NCBI RefSeq assembly: GCF_910592395.1
Contig: NC_088316.1
Span: 13,640,001-13,704,000 of the forward strand
Direction of reading: 5' to 3'
DNA: 64,000 bases
Source: Lineus longissimus
Lineage: Eukaryota > Nemertea > Pilidiophora > Heteronemertea > Lineidae
The notes under the pieces: generated by a model
The model's input: the letters and a program-made list of their open reading frames with translations, nothing else
Told to the model about the DNA's origin: nothing
The model's database searches: none
Made by a program: the position numbers and the translations under genes
In this document: piece by piece, positions 25,232 through 37,299 of the stretch
Layout of the letters: each line of letters opens with the position of its first letter
Position numbering within the stretch: the stretch's first letter is position 1

Positions 25232-27000
25232 CTGAAAGATTGCAGTAGGATGATAAATGTTTTGCATTCTCATTGACTATCAGACATAGATTTACGACTC
25301 CTCTATGATGACAGATGCAAAATGCCACAAGAAAGTGGCATTACTGTCACATCTATTTAGGCCTAGGTCCATATGGCTGCAAAGGGTGGAGCGCCTAAGT
25401 TTTAGGATTATGGTTTAGTATGAGAAGCTCTCGACTCTGGATCGACATCTTATGACAACCTAACAAGCCACATGTTGCGATGCATTGAATGCATCAATGC
25501 ACACACACTAACGTACATGCAGTGCACCATGCACAATACCCGAAGCTGGAAAAGAAGGTAGATTCTGACCAAACCTGACATTGAAAGAAGAAACGTACAC
25601 TTATCAAATCGAGTTCTATGTGTTGTGATCATTATGGCAAAATATTGGGCTTTTTATAACACTGTTTGATCTGCATCAAGCCAGATAAATCTTGATAATT
25701 TGTCATATCAAAATGGGAACTTCCTTTTCGGCCATGTTGCTCAACAGTCGAGTATAAAATGAGGCATAAAATATTTCAAATGTACCGGACAGCCGGAGAT
25801 GCAGGCATCTATTTCTTTCTTGTTCTACCAAGACAGGTAATATAAGCCAGCAAATTTTATCTAATGTTTGTCTTTATAGGCAACTACATATGATTTCGTC
25901 TACTTTGATTTGAAAAGGGACAACTTTGACATACATTTAATCCCATCCCATTCCTTATTTTCTAAAACGCACTTTTGGCGGAATTGATCTGATTGGGCAA
26001 CTCAAACAATAATTGGGGTCACTGAGGTCAAATCTTGAATAGTACGGAAGCCGATTTGGACAAAACCAAATTAAACTGAGTTCAAACTGGCAACTAAAGG
26101 GTGGGTGTGGTCAATGGCTGTCAGCATGATTGGGTTGGGCTCCAAGATTTGACATCACCACTTTCTTTATCTTCAATGTCATTCATAGAAAGAAATCCAC
26201 CTGCAATTCAGTACAATAAAGTTCTTCCACGGAACGTCAGACTATTGATGAAGACCTGCATAGAAAATATTACGACGTCTTTAGGATTCTATTATCATTA
26301 TCATTAAAGGGCATGGTTGTTACCAAAAGATGCATTTCATTTGCAACCTTCTTGTCATCAACAGAGACAGTTCAAGTCAGCAAGATAGAGGTTGTTGTTA
26401 TTTCTTCAACAATCTTGTCTTTGAGAGGAGACCACATACAGTTGTTCAATGTTGTCACAACCATCTGCCAGAATCATCATGTCTCACAGGATCATCATCC
26501 GAATAGAGAAAATTACTGTCGTACGAGTTATAGTCACAATCAAACCAGGACTCGGTTTATAATGACAATGAATAAAATAATCGAGTGTGTTATTGGACGG
26601 ATGTTTATTTATTTGGCAGTGCCTCAAAACAACAAGCATAGATGGGACAAATAGAATCCCATAATTACAAACTTGTGCATCAAAAACAGAAATATATATT
26701 GTACAAAATTAATCATATTGAGATCAACAAAAAAACGATTATTGCTTCTTCTTTTACTGTATCTGATTGGTCTTGGGATGGACTATTAAGTGCATCCAAG
26801 TGCCAAATTTTTACAGAAATGGATATTGTTCTCTTAAGATGATGGCTCATTTGAGTCAGCTCAGCTGGCTGGCTCGTTATTGTAAATTGACACTTCAACA
26901 AATTGCAAACACGCATTTTATATCCACTACTTAATTTCTCCACCATGAACTTTCTGATTACCTCCAAGATTGTCCGAGAATGTCCCTGGGTGTATCGAAT
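25232..27000. other. Intergenic DNA between NUP98 and ankyrin gene
   Basis: No coding exon recognised. The left part should contain the NUP98 promoter and non-coding 5' exon. The right part should contain the ankyrin gene 3'UTR: on the - strand AATAAATAAA lies at about 26604-26613, roughly 390 bases after its stop. Confidence 0.5.
25719..25738 (-). promoter_or_regulatory. Promoter-like ETS and YY1 motifs upstream of NUP98
   Basis: GGAAGT (ETS core, - strand, 25719-25724) and AACATGGCCG (YY1-type, 25729-25738) lie within 20 bases, about 560 bases upstream of the NUP98 start codon. Both are typical core-promoter motifs of housekeeping genes. Assignment is inference from motif and position. Confidence 0.35.
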
Positions 27001-28676
27001 TCAAAGACCCCCAACCATCATCAGAGTTTCTATCATATCGTCATCATGAATCTCCTTCACGAAGTCTAAAGCGGTGCGTCCAGCACTATCCCTGAAGTTC
27101 ACATCCGCCCCTCCCTTCACTAACACTTTGACCAAGTCAGTGCTCCCTTCCACCACGGCATACCAAAGAGCTGACCAACCTGACTTGTCCATGGCATTCA
27201 TGTCACATTTCGACTGAAAGACAAAATGGAAAATTTTATGAATTAGTGCAGCTGAACCCCCTTCTTCTTCCAAGCGTTCGATTTTGCTTTTATATCTATA
27301 CTATGTCTCTTTCAAACCTGGTTGTTAGCTTTCGTTTCTCTCTTGATCACAAGAGCTTCGTCTCCAGCTGAACTCCAACATCCATCCAAGTTGGATGGTT
27401 GTTCTTTGTGGAATGCACCCAGATACAATGTACTTGAGGAAAGATTGAACCTGGAGGGAGGGCCAATATGAATCACTGTTTCTAGCATTTATGTCATTAT
27501 CACAAGAAGACCTCAAATGAAATAAGTGTCTACTGCTGAGAATCTGATAGTGTCCTGTTTAAGCAGTCAGAAATTGAAATTTTACATGCAAGATTTCATT
27601 GACGCTATTGTTTGTCAACATGTTTTTTAAATTGGATAATGTTATAGTAGACATTATTTGACACAAGGCCGTCCAAACAAGGCAATTAGTTTTTGACAAG
27701 TTATACCAGGGTCTATCAAGTGTTTCACTTACCCTCATGATCATCCTAGCCAACTCATGATTATCGAGCAGAACGCATTTCATGAGTGGTGTCAATGAAC
27801 GTTCCCCTTCACAACCAATGTTTACATCAGCACGATTGTCTATCAGTATCTTTAACACTTCCTTACTGTCCCTCCGACAACAGACATAGGCAGGTGTCTC
27901 ACCCTTACTGTTAGGCTTATTCACATCAGCTCCACCTAGACAGTGGAATAAGAAGAAGAAATTAAACAATGCAAAAGTTTCTTCCCTGGTTTTGAAACTT
28001 CAGATAACAACAACCTCGCTACTTTGATAGTCACGAGAGAAAGAGTTTCTTGCATATTGGGACAAGGATGATAAAAACTAGACGAAATGATTGACAAGAA
28101 AATATACCTTCTAGGAGGATCTTCGTCAGATCTGTCTTATTCTTTTCCGCAGCAACAGTGAGTGGTGTCTCCCCATCGCTAAATTCTGCATCAGGTTGAC
28201 AGTTAGTCTTCAAAAGTGCCTCAACAACTGTTGTGTCACACTCACATCTCCTTGTTGCTTCTTCTAGTATGGTAATGTCAGATGAGTCTTTGAAGTTTAC
28301 ATTGCTGCCTCGTTCTATCAGCCATACTGCAAGGTTTGAATGACCTGCAAATTATAACATCAGATCAGACGAGTCTTTAGAGTTTACCCTCATTTACTGC
28401 CACTTTCTATTAAACCATATTACACGAGTTTGGAAAGGACCAACGTCAGTGTCTTTTTAAAATGGTGACGTCATCCTGCTAAGAGAGGCCACTAAGCGAG
28501 GTTCCACTGTACCGATACCGACCAGACTTTACAGCCACCATCAAAGGTGTCCATCCATAAAACAGGCAGTCTGTGTCCACCCCATCATTGAGTAACTTGT
28601 CCACCATCTCTTGGTCATTACTGCGGACAGCTTTGTGGAGTAGTTGCTCCTTTTCCTGTTCTGGAGTACTCATCAT
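27001..28676 (-). CDS. Ankyrin-repeat protein, family not recognised
   Basis: Four coding exons (28676-28523, 28344-28108, 27935-27733, 27213-27001) join in frame to 268 aa. The product is almost wholly ankyrin repeats, about seven: LLHKAVRSNDQEMVDKLL, then GWTPLMVAVKSGHSNLAVWL, GETPLTVAAEKNKTDLTKIL with LEGGADVN, GETPAYVCCRRDSKEVLKIL, LTPLMKCVLLDNHELARMIM, GWSALWYAVVEGSTDLVKVL, and a shorter final AGRTALDF. Introns fall at equivalent places inside repeats; two start with the Gly of a repeat. No signal peptide, membrane segment or other domain is visible, so it is probably a soluble protein-binding scaffold. Start: ATGATG at 28676 directly after a weak acceptor (ttgaag), so 5' exons may be missing. 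The exon 1 donor is GTCGGT, weak, and sits 13 bases from a MITE end. Function cannot be assigned. Confidence 0.82.
28481..28509. mobile_element. MITE end fragment beside ankyrin splice donor
   Basis: On the - strand the sequence starts TA then CAGTGGAACCTCGC, matching the terminal inverted repeat of MITEs at 46649 and 53613. Only one end is recognisable. It begins 13 bases after the exon 1 boundary (28523), so the first intron of the ankyrin gene starts almost at the element. Confidence 0.6.
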
Positions 28677-30514
28677 AACCTTCAAAAAGAAAAAGTAAAA
28701 CAAACGTTTTAATAAACGATAGCTTGATTTCAGTATGTACATTTTTTTGACACACCCCATATACACAAAAATAAAACCAAAAAATTCATGTATCCTTGAT
28801 AATCATGCAAAATCCTCGGACCAAATAAGCTTTTCACTGCATTTTGATGACTGTTGAAGTATCAATGAATACAATGATTATTTTTTCATGCTCTAAGAAT
28901 TCGTTTTGATGTGAAAATATGAAGTTTATAACCTGCAGATTGAAAATAGCAGACAGATTTGTGGCATTAATTTCAGTTACACTTTTTGACACAGGTAGAC
29001 TCGTGGCTCTAGTAGTAGCAAATCGTCGTGAAAAGTAAACTCGAGAATAATTTCCATAGAAACCTTGTCTTTACCTTGAAAAAAGGGCTTCCTCAATCTC
29101 GGTGAAGTAAGGGCTCTGTTGACTGAAGGGGTTCAAGACTCAGGTAGTGGGATTTGAATTTCTTTGCCCAAACACATCGCTTGTGAGATCTCGGAAAGTC
29201 ACCCAGTTCAATGGCCACAAGACTCATTTTGCAAACATATAAATGAATAAATGAAACTTGTTGATCCCACTTGGTGTCCTCCAGGTTCAAACAGAATGAA
29301 TACATCAAATACGTGTCGATGTACCCTCTGGGACCATCAAGATCTCAATCAAAATGCCTGCCTGTCTCTGTGTCACAAATGGGAATGATCATCAGGCAAG
29401 TACTCCCTTTTAGTGACATCTCAGGGATGGAATAATTTGCCAAGGATTATGTTTGCCTTGAGCCAAAGTTTGAACACGCACCACAAAAAGAATTCAAGAT
29501 CTATTCACCGTTGATGAACACATTTATTATACCTCGTCTTAACTTACAGCTTATTTACAAAACATGGTTCAACAATAATCCATAGTTGATATTTACATGA
29601 TCGTCTCCAAAAATTTCTAATGGTATATCGTTTGGTTGTGTGAAGGATAATTACTTGGCAAATGTTCAAAGCCTGGTGAGAATATATTAATATTTTCCAT
29701 CCAAATTGGTGCCTTGAGAGTATAATTTGAAGATTGGGACAAACTGTGATTACAACCAATGGTTTAGCTAACCTATCCTCTTATTGCATTTGTTATGTTA
29801 ACCAATCCTGACCTACAATGACAAGTGAAGTAAACTGCAGGGAGACATACATCCAGACAAAATTGGCAATCTTTGCATTATTGATAGAAAGTTTACAGGC
29901 AGACGGGCCCACTTATTTTGAATAAAGGCCCAACTAACTCCTTTTTGTTCAAAACGTTTGATGAGTTTTGTACTTTTTAAAACTCTGTACATTTTAAAGA
30001 TGTACATTGAAAGAAGAACATTGCAAAGACATTTACAGCTATTTACAGGCTAAGTTGAAAAGATACAAAACAGGTTTGTACTCAAAACATTCTAGTGGCT
30101 TTATGTGTCAAGGAACAAGAGTGAGGCTGCTGAAACGTGCAAGAGTTTCAAGACATCTCCAATATTTGATGACTTATAATGCTAGTCATACCAGAATCTT
30201 GAATTAAATCAAATAAAGATCTGATTGTACCTAGTACGAAAAAAAATAAACATATATATAACAGAGAACCAATCCATTACTTATTAATGCAATCAATGTA
30301 TGCTCCTGTAATTGGCAAAATCTCCAATTCAATTTCAAATTCTGAACAAACCTTGCCTTGAAGAACATCAACCAAGCACATTTTTAAACCTAAAGTAAAC
30401 AACGTCTCTCAAAATTTAGACAGAACACTATAACAAAACTGTAATGTCCATCCAGAGAACTATGAAACATTTTACAGATGAGTAGTCCCAATATCCAACT
30501 AACATTCAAAGCGA
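28677..30514. other. Ankyrin gene upstream region and ATG13 3'UTR
   Basis: No coding exon found. The right 1 kb (about 29523-30514) is probably the ATG13 3'UTR, ended by a - strand AATAAA at 29523-29528. The left part should hold the ankyrin gene promoter and any 5' exon. Confidence 0.5.
29523..29528 (-). terminator. Poly(A) signal, probable ATG13 3' end
   Basis: TTTATT on the + strand reads AATAAA on the - strand, about 1 kb after the ATG13 stop codon. No closer canonical signal was noticed on that strand. Confidence 0.4.
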
Positions 30515-33234
30515 TCACTCGTTTGTTTGTAACGCATCCACAAAATCATCGAAGTCCTTCATGTTTGCCTCGAACACAGCTAGTTGGTCCGTTATCGTCT
30601 CCAGTGTCTCTGCTACGGTTGGTTCCTCATCGAACATGGCAAGCCCTGGCGCCCCCTGGCACTCGCGGTAAAATTTACCCAAATCCGATGCCCCGTCAGT
30701 ACCAGCAAACGGAGTTTTCTGAAAAGGATAAATTTGTGTATAAATCACTTGTAACGCAATGGAGTCATCAAGAAACGCATAACATCTCTGAAGAATCAAA
30801 AGATTGTAAAATTTGTATTTTTCCATTCCAAGCCATTCAGAGTGACTTACCAGTTCAACCATCACAAAGTCATCTGGTGCTGACATCTGGCTGCTACTCG
30901 TGGAACCACCGCACTCCATATTCTCCACGTTGTCGTTATCACTGCTGTCACTCTTCTTTGACCCCTGTGACCTTTTCGACGGGCTGTCCTCTGGTTTCTC
31001 ATCCTGGTATTTGTAAAGATTGGCAAAGGGCAAGTCTTCGTCTGTCAACGAACTCGGCTTCTGGAAACCTGTTTTCGTTGGAGCAAAGGCACCAAGTTTC
31101 TGGCACTGGGTAAAACTGATCTGTCGCTCAGGCATTCTGAAAATAATCATCGAGGACAAGGCTCTAAATCGCTGTCATCCACCAAAGGAAGAGTAAGACT
31201 GATGATCAACTTGTTGAGCATCAAACCAGATACATAAGCTTGTATGAAGGAGCCTCATTCGGAATTTGTCTATACTGTCTAAAAGCAGAATACTCGACAT
31301 GACGCTTACGCTTACACAATGACTTAGACAATGATAACTTACGAGGCTGGTCTCTCTTCTTCATATTCATGAATTGTGTCTTCTGACGTAGGTCGATGTA
31401 AGCGCCCCGAGCCAGTTTTGTTCTGGTTCATGTAGTAGCTGGGGTGCATCAGGGGATCTGGTGGGCTCGTGGAGAATGATATAGCACACATGTCCTGGGA
31501 GTCAGCCGACCCAACGAAATGCTCAATGTCCCCATAGCTAGCTCTGGAGAGGAAAATGTAATAATAGGCCAATCAATGATGGAAAATCAAAAAAATAGGA
31601 GAAAGCGCAGAGTTTTTCTGCATAGTTTATATTTAACACAGTAGAATCTCACGTTTGTCTCAGCTAATGAATTCTCCTCAGCTTCAATACATTACAGCCA
31701 TCAGGTGATGATGCGACAAAGCCTTTTGTTGAGCACGTTAGACATGACAGAGGGTTGATGTTGCCCCTTGGCTGTGGCTTCATGCTCTGCACTCTTCTCA
31801 GCTGGGAAAAAGATAGTATGATCTTGAAGTATGAGAACAACAGGACAAGTTAACGCAAGAGTAAATGCAGATGCATTTTCGCTGGCAAAATAAGTCATCT
31901 AAGACATGAACACTTGATGCAAAACTTAATAGTGATACCGGCCATTTTGGCCAAGGTTGTGATCCAATGAGTATGAGGGCAACATGCAAAAGAAAAACAC
32001 AGTTAGCCCAGGGATTAGGCATGGATGAAGGGAAGGTTATAAATGGAGTAAGTTATTGATTTAGAATAGAATCAAATTTTTATGGAAACACGAAGTTTGC
32101 AAAATAGTTCAACATCTTAATTTGCTGGAAATCAATTTTGGAAGATAACAAAGTTGCTCCCAGCAAACTGAAGACTGACTAAGCAAGCTATTTTGAAATG
32201 TATTGGTAAAACAGGTAAATTGAGTGCCGATTGCCAAAAAACACACACACCAAAAGCTACAAAAAACGACACATCAACTTTGAAACATTTTGATACTGTG
32301 GGACTAGACGACATTTTGACCATCCCTGCACTTACACCTCCCTCAGCGTCTCCCTTTCACCTCCACCATACCTTCGTGACCTCTGCGCGTGAAAATGACA
32401 TGGTTTCGCCGGAGTCATCTTCTTTGGACTCTCCCTTTGAAAATGATTCTCTTTTAGTTCAATACTTAAGTCTCTGCAGCTGTGTTGCGGCGATATAAGT
32501 AGCTTTGTCCGATATGAAACACATAATGAAATTGTCCCATTTGGCGTTGGTATGGCTCCAACTTTTGTCGTGTTGTAGCCACCACCCAAATTATAGACCT
32601 GCGGCTCTCCCAGGTATATTCGATAGCATATCACATAGTTCTCTGGTCCCTGCTGTCGAGAGAGTCTATAAGCAGGTGTGACACGAGTCACACAGAAAAG
32701 TGACTTTAAAAGCAGTCCCATTCGGTTGTAGACCATGTAGCTAACTTTGACGCTCGGGTCACACTGTTCACTCATTCCCAGTGACCACATTTCCAATACC
32801 ATAGTATCACCTTCGGCAGTTTTTAACGAGATCTCGATACATAGTGTCTTGGTGGTGGAGATCAGATGTGATGCCAGTGCCCTCTTTGTTTCTCCTGTGA
32901 CATCAGGAATATCTCGTATGGCCAGGTTGAACTGCAATGTAAAAATCAATACAAACTTTATTCTCAGGGCAGTTGAGTTTAAAGTTTCTTGAAGTTTGAA
33001 TTTAAAAGCTTTCAGGTATTTGCAAAATCTGTAAAATAAAAAGTCTGCAAAATTTCTGAGGTTTACAGCATTTCAACTCACCCAGTCTGATCCTGAAGAA
33101 AATGGCTTTGATTGTGTTAGTACCTTATCCCCAAGGCGTGACTGCACAATTATTTGAACGCTTTTATAAATCAGAAACTTGGTGAACTTTTCCAAGTCCT
33201 TCTTGTCCTGTATTGATAACTTTCCAGATGCCAT
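30515..33234 (-). CDS. ATG13: Autophagy-related protein 13
   Basis: Five coding exons (33234-33082, 32931-32336, 31543-31343, 31136-30851, 30718-30515) give 479 aa, close to vertebrate ATG13 (480-517). Exons 1-2 encode the HORMA domain at about residues 10-195: [61 protein letters not shown] Ser/Pro-rich disordered middle carries SFSTSPPDP. Exon 4 ends with the LC3-interacting motif DDFVMVEL (residues 405-412, core F-V-M-V), matching the known ATG13 LIR. Exon 5 holds the conserved end FDDFVDALQ. The protein is the regulatory subunit of the ULK1-FIP200-ATG101 autophagy initiation complex; HORMA pairs with ATG101. An in-frame TGA lies upstream of the first ATG, supporting the start. The exon 2 donor GTAAGTGC gives a 2-base phase matched by exon 3. 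Intron 2 (31544-32335) shows no other exon. Confidence 0.95.
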
Positions 33235-33938
33235 CTTGTTTGCAATTTGTTTCAATCAAATCAAGACCATTTCATTTCTTGAAAGGACACCTGAAAATAT
33301 CAATGTATGTACCTTACAATACCTATATTGACCAAATGAAAATATACAATGAAGGGGAGTTTTCAGTCCAAACCCTTTACAAAATTCAAGAGCAAGGTAG
33401 GTAGGATGACTGCTTCCAAGTCAAGGTAGTGTGGGATGCCCCGACTAGACTTCAACAAATGGCCTTGTGGAGAATACCCGTCATAGTATACTAGCACAAG
33501 TGGCAGTGGTACTCATAGTCATTTACAATTGTCTTCCGGGCCACGGTTGTTACAAAAAAATGTCTTTGACTGCAGCTACAGCCTTTACGCTACAGATACA
33601 ACTTTACCATCAACACATATGCCCTCCCTAGCCCCCCCCCCCCCAAAAAACTGTACTGTATACAAGCATGCACTGCCACTGCATGTCATGTGCATGACGA
33701 CGTGTGTGCATCACACGCGACACCGACCGAGTCTGAGCAGTGATGACATCACCACCCACCCACAAGAAAACTAAAAACACCACGGATAATTCACTTCAAC
33801 CCAAAATATTGTACTTTTTTCTTGTTCTATGATTACATATCTCCAATTAAGGATATTCAACGTAACAAATATACGCACGCATAAAGTATATTTCGTCAAC
33901 ATTTGTTTCAAAATACAACGCAAAATTCGGAATAGAAA

Positions 33939-33973
33939 CCGGAAGTTTTGATTCTGATATGTCCCACAATGCA
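33939..33973. promoter_or_regulatory. Promoter-like ETS plus ZNF143-type motif near ATG13
   Basis: CCGGAAGT (33939-33946, ETS) is followed 16 bases later by CCCACAATGCA (33963-33973), the core of the ZNF143/Staf site. The pair lies about 0.7 kb upstream of the ATG13 start codon, so the promoter would need a spliced or long 5'UTR. The same pair occurs upstream of PGAP2-B. Motif identity is known biology; use here is inferred. Confidence 0.5.
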
Positions 33974-34533
33974 AATTTAGCCTACACTTCAGTCTTTCGC
34001 AACCAGATACGCTCGCTGAAAAGAGCCTGGCCGTAAGTTTTCGCGTTTTACACTCCTGAGGCAGTGGAAATATATGGCGACGTTTAATCACCATCATCAT
34101 CATCCGATGCATTGGGACTCTTGGAGGGATTTCTCTTAGTTTTGACTGATTAGCACTTCAAGTGCGAGGGGGTGAATGCGGAGTGCCACAATCCCGAAGA
34201 GCAATCCGCTCGATGAGTTTCATATTTACAATTGATGCCATCTATTCGGGTCAGGATCCCAGACTGTTGGAAGTGCTGGTTGATGGCCATTTTCGCACCA
34301 CATGTTTTGTTGCCGACATCATGTTGTCCCCCCAGAGCTCCGGTTCCAGATGACGGCCATAAATCATTTAGTGGTTGCAAATCAATTGCAATGAACGATG
34401 TTAATAAAACCCCGGGAGACATGTACAGCTGTCACTGACAAACTGACATGTGCTTTATCTAACGTCATGAATCAAACGATTGCTTGTTTTGATCGTCATC
34501 CTGATCTTTCTTCCTCTTTGTTTAGGAACGAGG

Positions 34534-34557
34534 CCGGTCCACTGAGTCAGGAGTGTA
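34534..34557 (+). repeat. Dispersed GC-rich motif, copy 2
   Basis: CCGGTCCACTGAGTCAGGAG followed by TGTA. It differs from copy 1 by two bases in the core and shares GGAGTGTA with copy 3 (36781-36806, - strand). Confidence 0.6.
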
Positions 34558-35166
34558 GTTTTCATAGGCGGAACCAGGATATGGCGTAGGGAGCGGTCGT
34601 CCAAAAGCCAATCATGAGAATGGAGAGCACTTGTATTCGGGCCATTTCACGCCAGCTGTATACTAGCAGTGCTTAGTGCAAAATTTAATATTGGGTTGTG
34701 GCTCTTCATTCTTTTGAGATCATCCTCTCACCTTGTGAATCCAAGTTGTCACCTGACCATGCAGGGCCCCTTGTTGTTGGAGACACAAGCGCGTGCCGGC
34801 GTTAGCTCAGACTTAGCGATAACTCTTGTCTATTAGCGCCAAAGTTGCTACTAACGCCGATCGAACAACAATACTCATGATAATGCAAAGAACATACTTT
34901 TCGAACGATTGCAATTTACATCAAGATAATTTTATTTCATTATGTAATAAACATTATTCAAGTTTCAACATTACAGGATGATAAATATTATCCTGCGACC
35001 ATGTCTTGACCAAAACACGATTATAGCGTTTAGCTGCATGTCTACCATATACGTTTGTATATACTCAATCGCTGAATTATAATTTCTTGGTAAATAAGTC
35101 TATGCTCTTTACCCAAAAAACACAGAGAAGGTAATCACCAAAGTGTGTAAATGGAGTCAACATGAG

Positions 35167-37299
35167 TTATTTATCTTTGACGTCAGCCCGACCACCTGGG
35201 TACGATATGTAGAACTCGCTGTCATTGAATATGTAGAGGGAATCGATGAGATGGGAGTAGATATTTGACAGTACAACCAGGTACTCACACAGCGCAAATA
35301 GACTGTAAACTGAAAAGTACAAGGAAAAATATATCACAGGCAAATGATAAGGCCTTGGAAACTGGCTAAGTTTAGACAACCGGGGCAGTCCATGGCCTTC
35401 CAAAAAGCATCATATTTTAAACACACTCCTGCGCGGTGGCTGAGATGTCAATTTGACGTGAGGAAGACTTGCATTTGAAACTCGCCACCTTGCCACTGAC
35501 TGATACTGCCTCTTCGTGAGACCGAGACCGCAAGCGGATCGCAGTGATTTTTGACGGATCTCGCAGGTGCTTTGTGGTACCTATCTTGAACTGCCCACAA
35601 TGGCGTGGTTTCCTTACAACGAAATTATAAATACAGCCTCACTGAACTTACCTCCAGGCTCACAGTAAGTATGATGTCTAATAAAAAAGTAATAAGCAAA
35701 GGCAAATGTAGTAGCGTTGAATACAAATGCGTTACGCTTTTGGATGTATGTCTTCAGCATCTGAAAAATAGCAACAGAGAAAACATCTGATTCGAACTTG
35801 ACCAATTTTTTACATCATGACTTACACTCATGTAGGCAGTGGTTGTCTTGAATAGGTGAGGGTCGATCTTAGCCGACACTATTTGCTCGAGATTGTAATA
35901 AGGACGCATCAGGAAGGAATATACTCCGACACCAGAGCACCTGCTTCCATGTCGTTTGCTTTTGATACGTACCTTCCCTCTGAGGGGCTGCCATTCGTGT
36001 GCCCATTGTATCACAACCACGTACATCAACATGTTAGTTATCGCGCACGACATGAAGACTACAAAACATTTATGATGGGAAGCTGAAATGAAGAGAAGGA
36101 TGTTGAAAATGAATACTAGCAGTGGCAACATGGGCACCAGCTCTCTCTTTTTAACAGGTGTTTTCGAAAAAATGTCCCTTTTTCATAACGATTTATCATC
36201 GCTGTTCATTTCGCCACATTCTAAGAGGAGGAGACTTTAGGAGTGTCGCTAACGCCGATAAATTTCATTTAGTGCTTTTTTCGTTCATATTTATTTTGCT
36301 GTTTCAAATGCGAACAACCTTATTGACGATTTCGCAGTCATAAATATCATTACATGCAGCTATCCTCACCGCGTATTGATGACGGGTTCCTGCCGGAAGG
36401 CTCGTGTTTTCATTGCGGACACACTTTTCGTACTTACGATGATCTTCTGACGAAGTGATAAACGTTAATCCGACCAAGCCATTGGTCTCCATGAATCCCA
36501 CGAGAGCAGAACACTTCACGAAAGCCTGGTAAAGAGTTGTCTGCTGAACATTAAAGTTTTCGGAGAAAAATTTGTAGTTCAGTATGATGAAAAGATAATG
36601 ATATCCAATAGTTAAACCTATGCTGGTTCTCCATATGTATTGCTCGGGGACTAAACTTGTTGAAGCGCTTATTGATGGCATGTAGTTTTGGACCTGAAAT
36701 ATTGAAAAAAACGTATCAGTCAGCATCAAGTCTGAACTCCGATTTTGTCATGTCCAATTGGCCTACGCGTGCGTCCTCGTGGTACACTCCGGACGCAGTG
36801 GACCGGCATCGGTCTGTCGCCCGGAAAGACGATCAGGATGAAGAAATGGAGTGCATAGGAGTCTTCATCGCGGAAGTTTAACAGGTCGAATGCAGAGGAA
36901 GAAGGCAAATGGTATCCGGCAGCCCTTTCCCATCATTCTTTTCTTTCTCTTCAGGCTGGGGGGGGGGGGGGGGGGGCGCAGATCCTCTGCGTCCAGTGTG
37001 TGTTCTCGATAAGATAGCCGCAAATAAGAATTTCGTCCGTAAAATCTCCTTACCTGGCAACTTGTGGTAGTAGCCGTCTCGAAATCAAACAGCAAACTGA
37101 TCAAAACACAGGAGATGAAACTTCCGCCAGCAATCACGGCACAGGTCGCATGAATTTTTCTCAGAGGTATAGAGAACAGGGCGCCTGGATCTTTACTTGA
37201 ATCTCGGTTCGTTTTTGGCGTTGACAATGTTTTCTTACGAGAAATAAGTTGAAAAACGGGCGGCGTCGCACATCCTCGTATCACAGTGTCAGTCGCCAT
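35167..37299 (-). CDS. PGAP2: Post-GPI attachment to proteins factor 2, paralogue A
   Basis: Five coding exons (37299-37054, 36693-36438, 36082-35973, 35760-35652, 35309-35167) give 287 aa, a normal length for the Frag1/DRAM/Sfk1 family. Seen: a cytosolic N-terminus with a basic Ser/Thr-rich stretch (RKKTLSTPKTNRDSSKDP), then about five or six membrane segments starting CAVIAGGSFISCVLISLLF. Family markers include FNVQQTTLYQAF, GLVGLTFITSSEDH, WAHEWQPLRGK, RNAFVFNATTFAFAYYFFIRH, HTYCEPGVYSLFALCEYLVV. PGAP2 acts in the Golgi in fatty-acid remodelling of GPI anchors together with PGAP3. The exon layout 256, 110, 109 bases is identical in paralogue B. The two genes point away from each other, 812 bases apart between start codons. 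Intron 1 contains the longest G run of the window and a dispersed GC-rich motif. Confidence 0.93.
35425..35492 (+). repeat. tRNA-like (SINE-type) fragment, uncertain
   Basis: GCGCGGTGGCTGAGATGT (A-box-like TGGCTGAGATGT, 35437-35448) is followed about 25 bases later by TTTGAAACTCGCC, a poor B-box. It may be a decayed tRNA-derived SINE in a PGAP2-A intron. No intact cloverleaf. Confidence 0.25.
36781..36806 (-). repeat. Dispersed GC-rich motif, copy 3
   Basis: The reverse complement reads CCGGTCCACTGCGTCCGGAG then TGTACC. The first 19 bases equal copy 1 exactly and the following GTGTA equals copy 2. It lies in PGAP2-A intron 1. Confidence 0.6.

Larger units (their letters stand above)
33235..35166. 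other. Intergenic DNA between ATG13 and PGAP2-A
   Basis: Contains a promoter-like motif pair (33939-33973), a C run near 33631, one copy of the dispersed GC-rich motif (34534-34557) and the PGAP2-A 3'UTR at its right end. ORFs of 60-110 codons at 33771-34112 and 34150-34438 resemble no family I know and overlap on both strands. Confidence 0.5.

Noticed and set aside
27316-27447. Possible extra ankyrin-gene exon (open frame with flanking AG and GT)
   Set aside because: Adding it breaks splice phase with the upstream exon. Direct joining of 27935-27733 to 27213-27001 gives an uninterrupted ankyrin repeat in phase 0.
30478-31113. 211-codon ORF on the + strand
   Set aside because: It is antisense to ATG13 exons 4 and 5, which have strong family similarity and proper splice sites. 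The ORF shows no known domain.
34081-34140. Short + strand ORF with a His run (about 20 codons) downstream of the ETS/ZNF143 motifs
   Set aside because: Too short to support, and the His run comes from a cat trinucleotide repeat. No conserved features.
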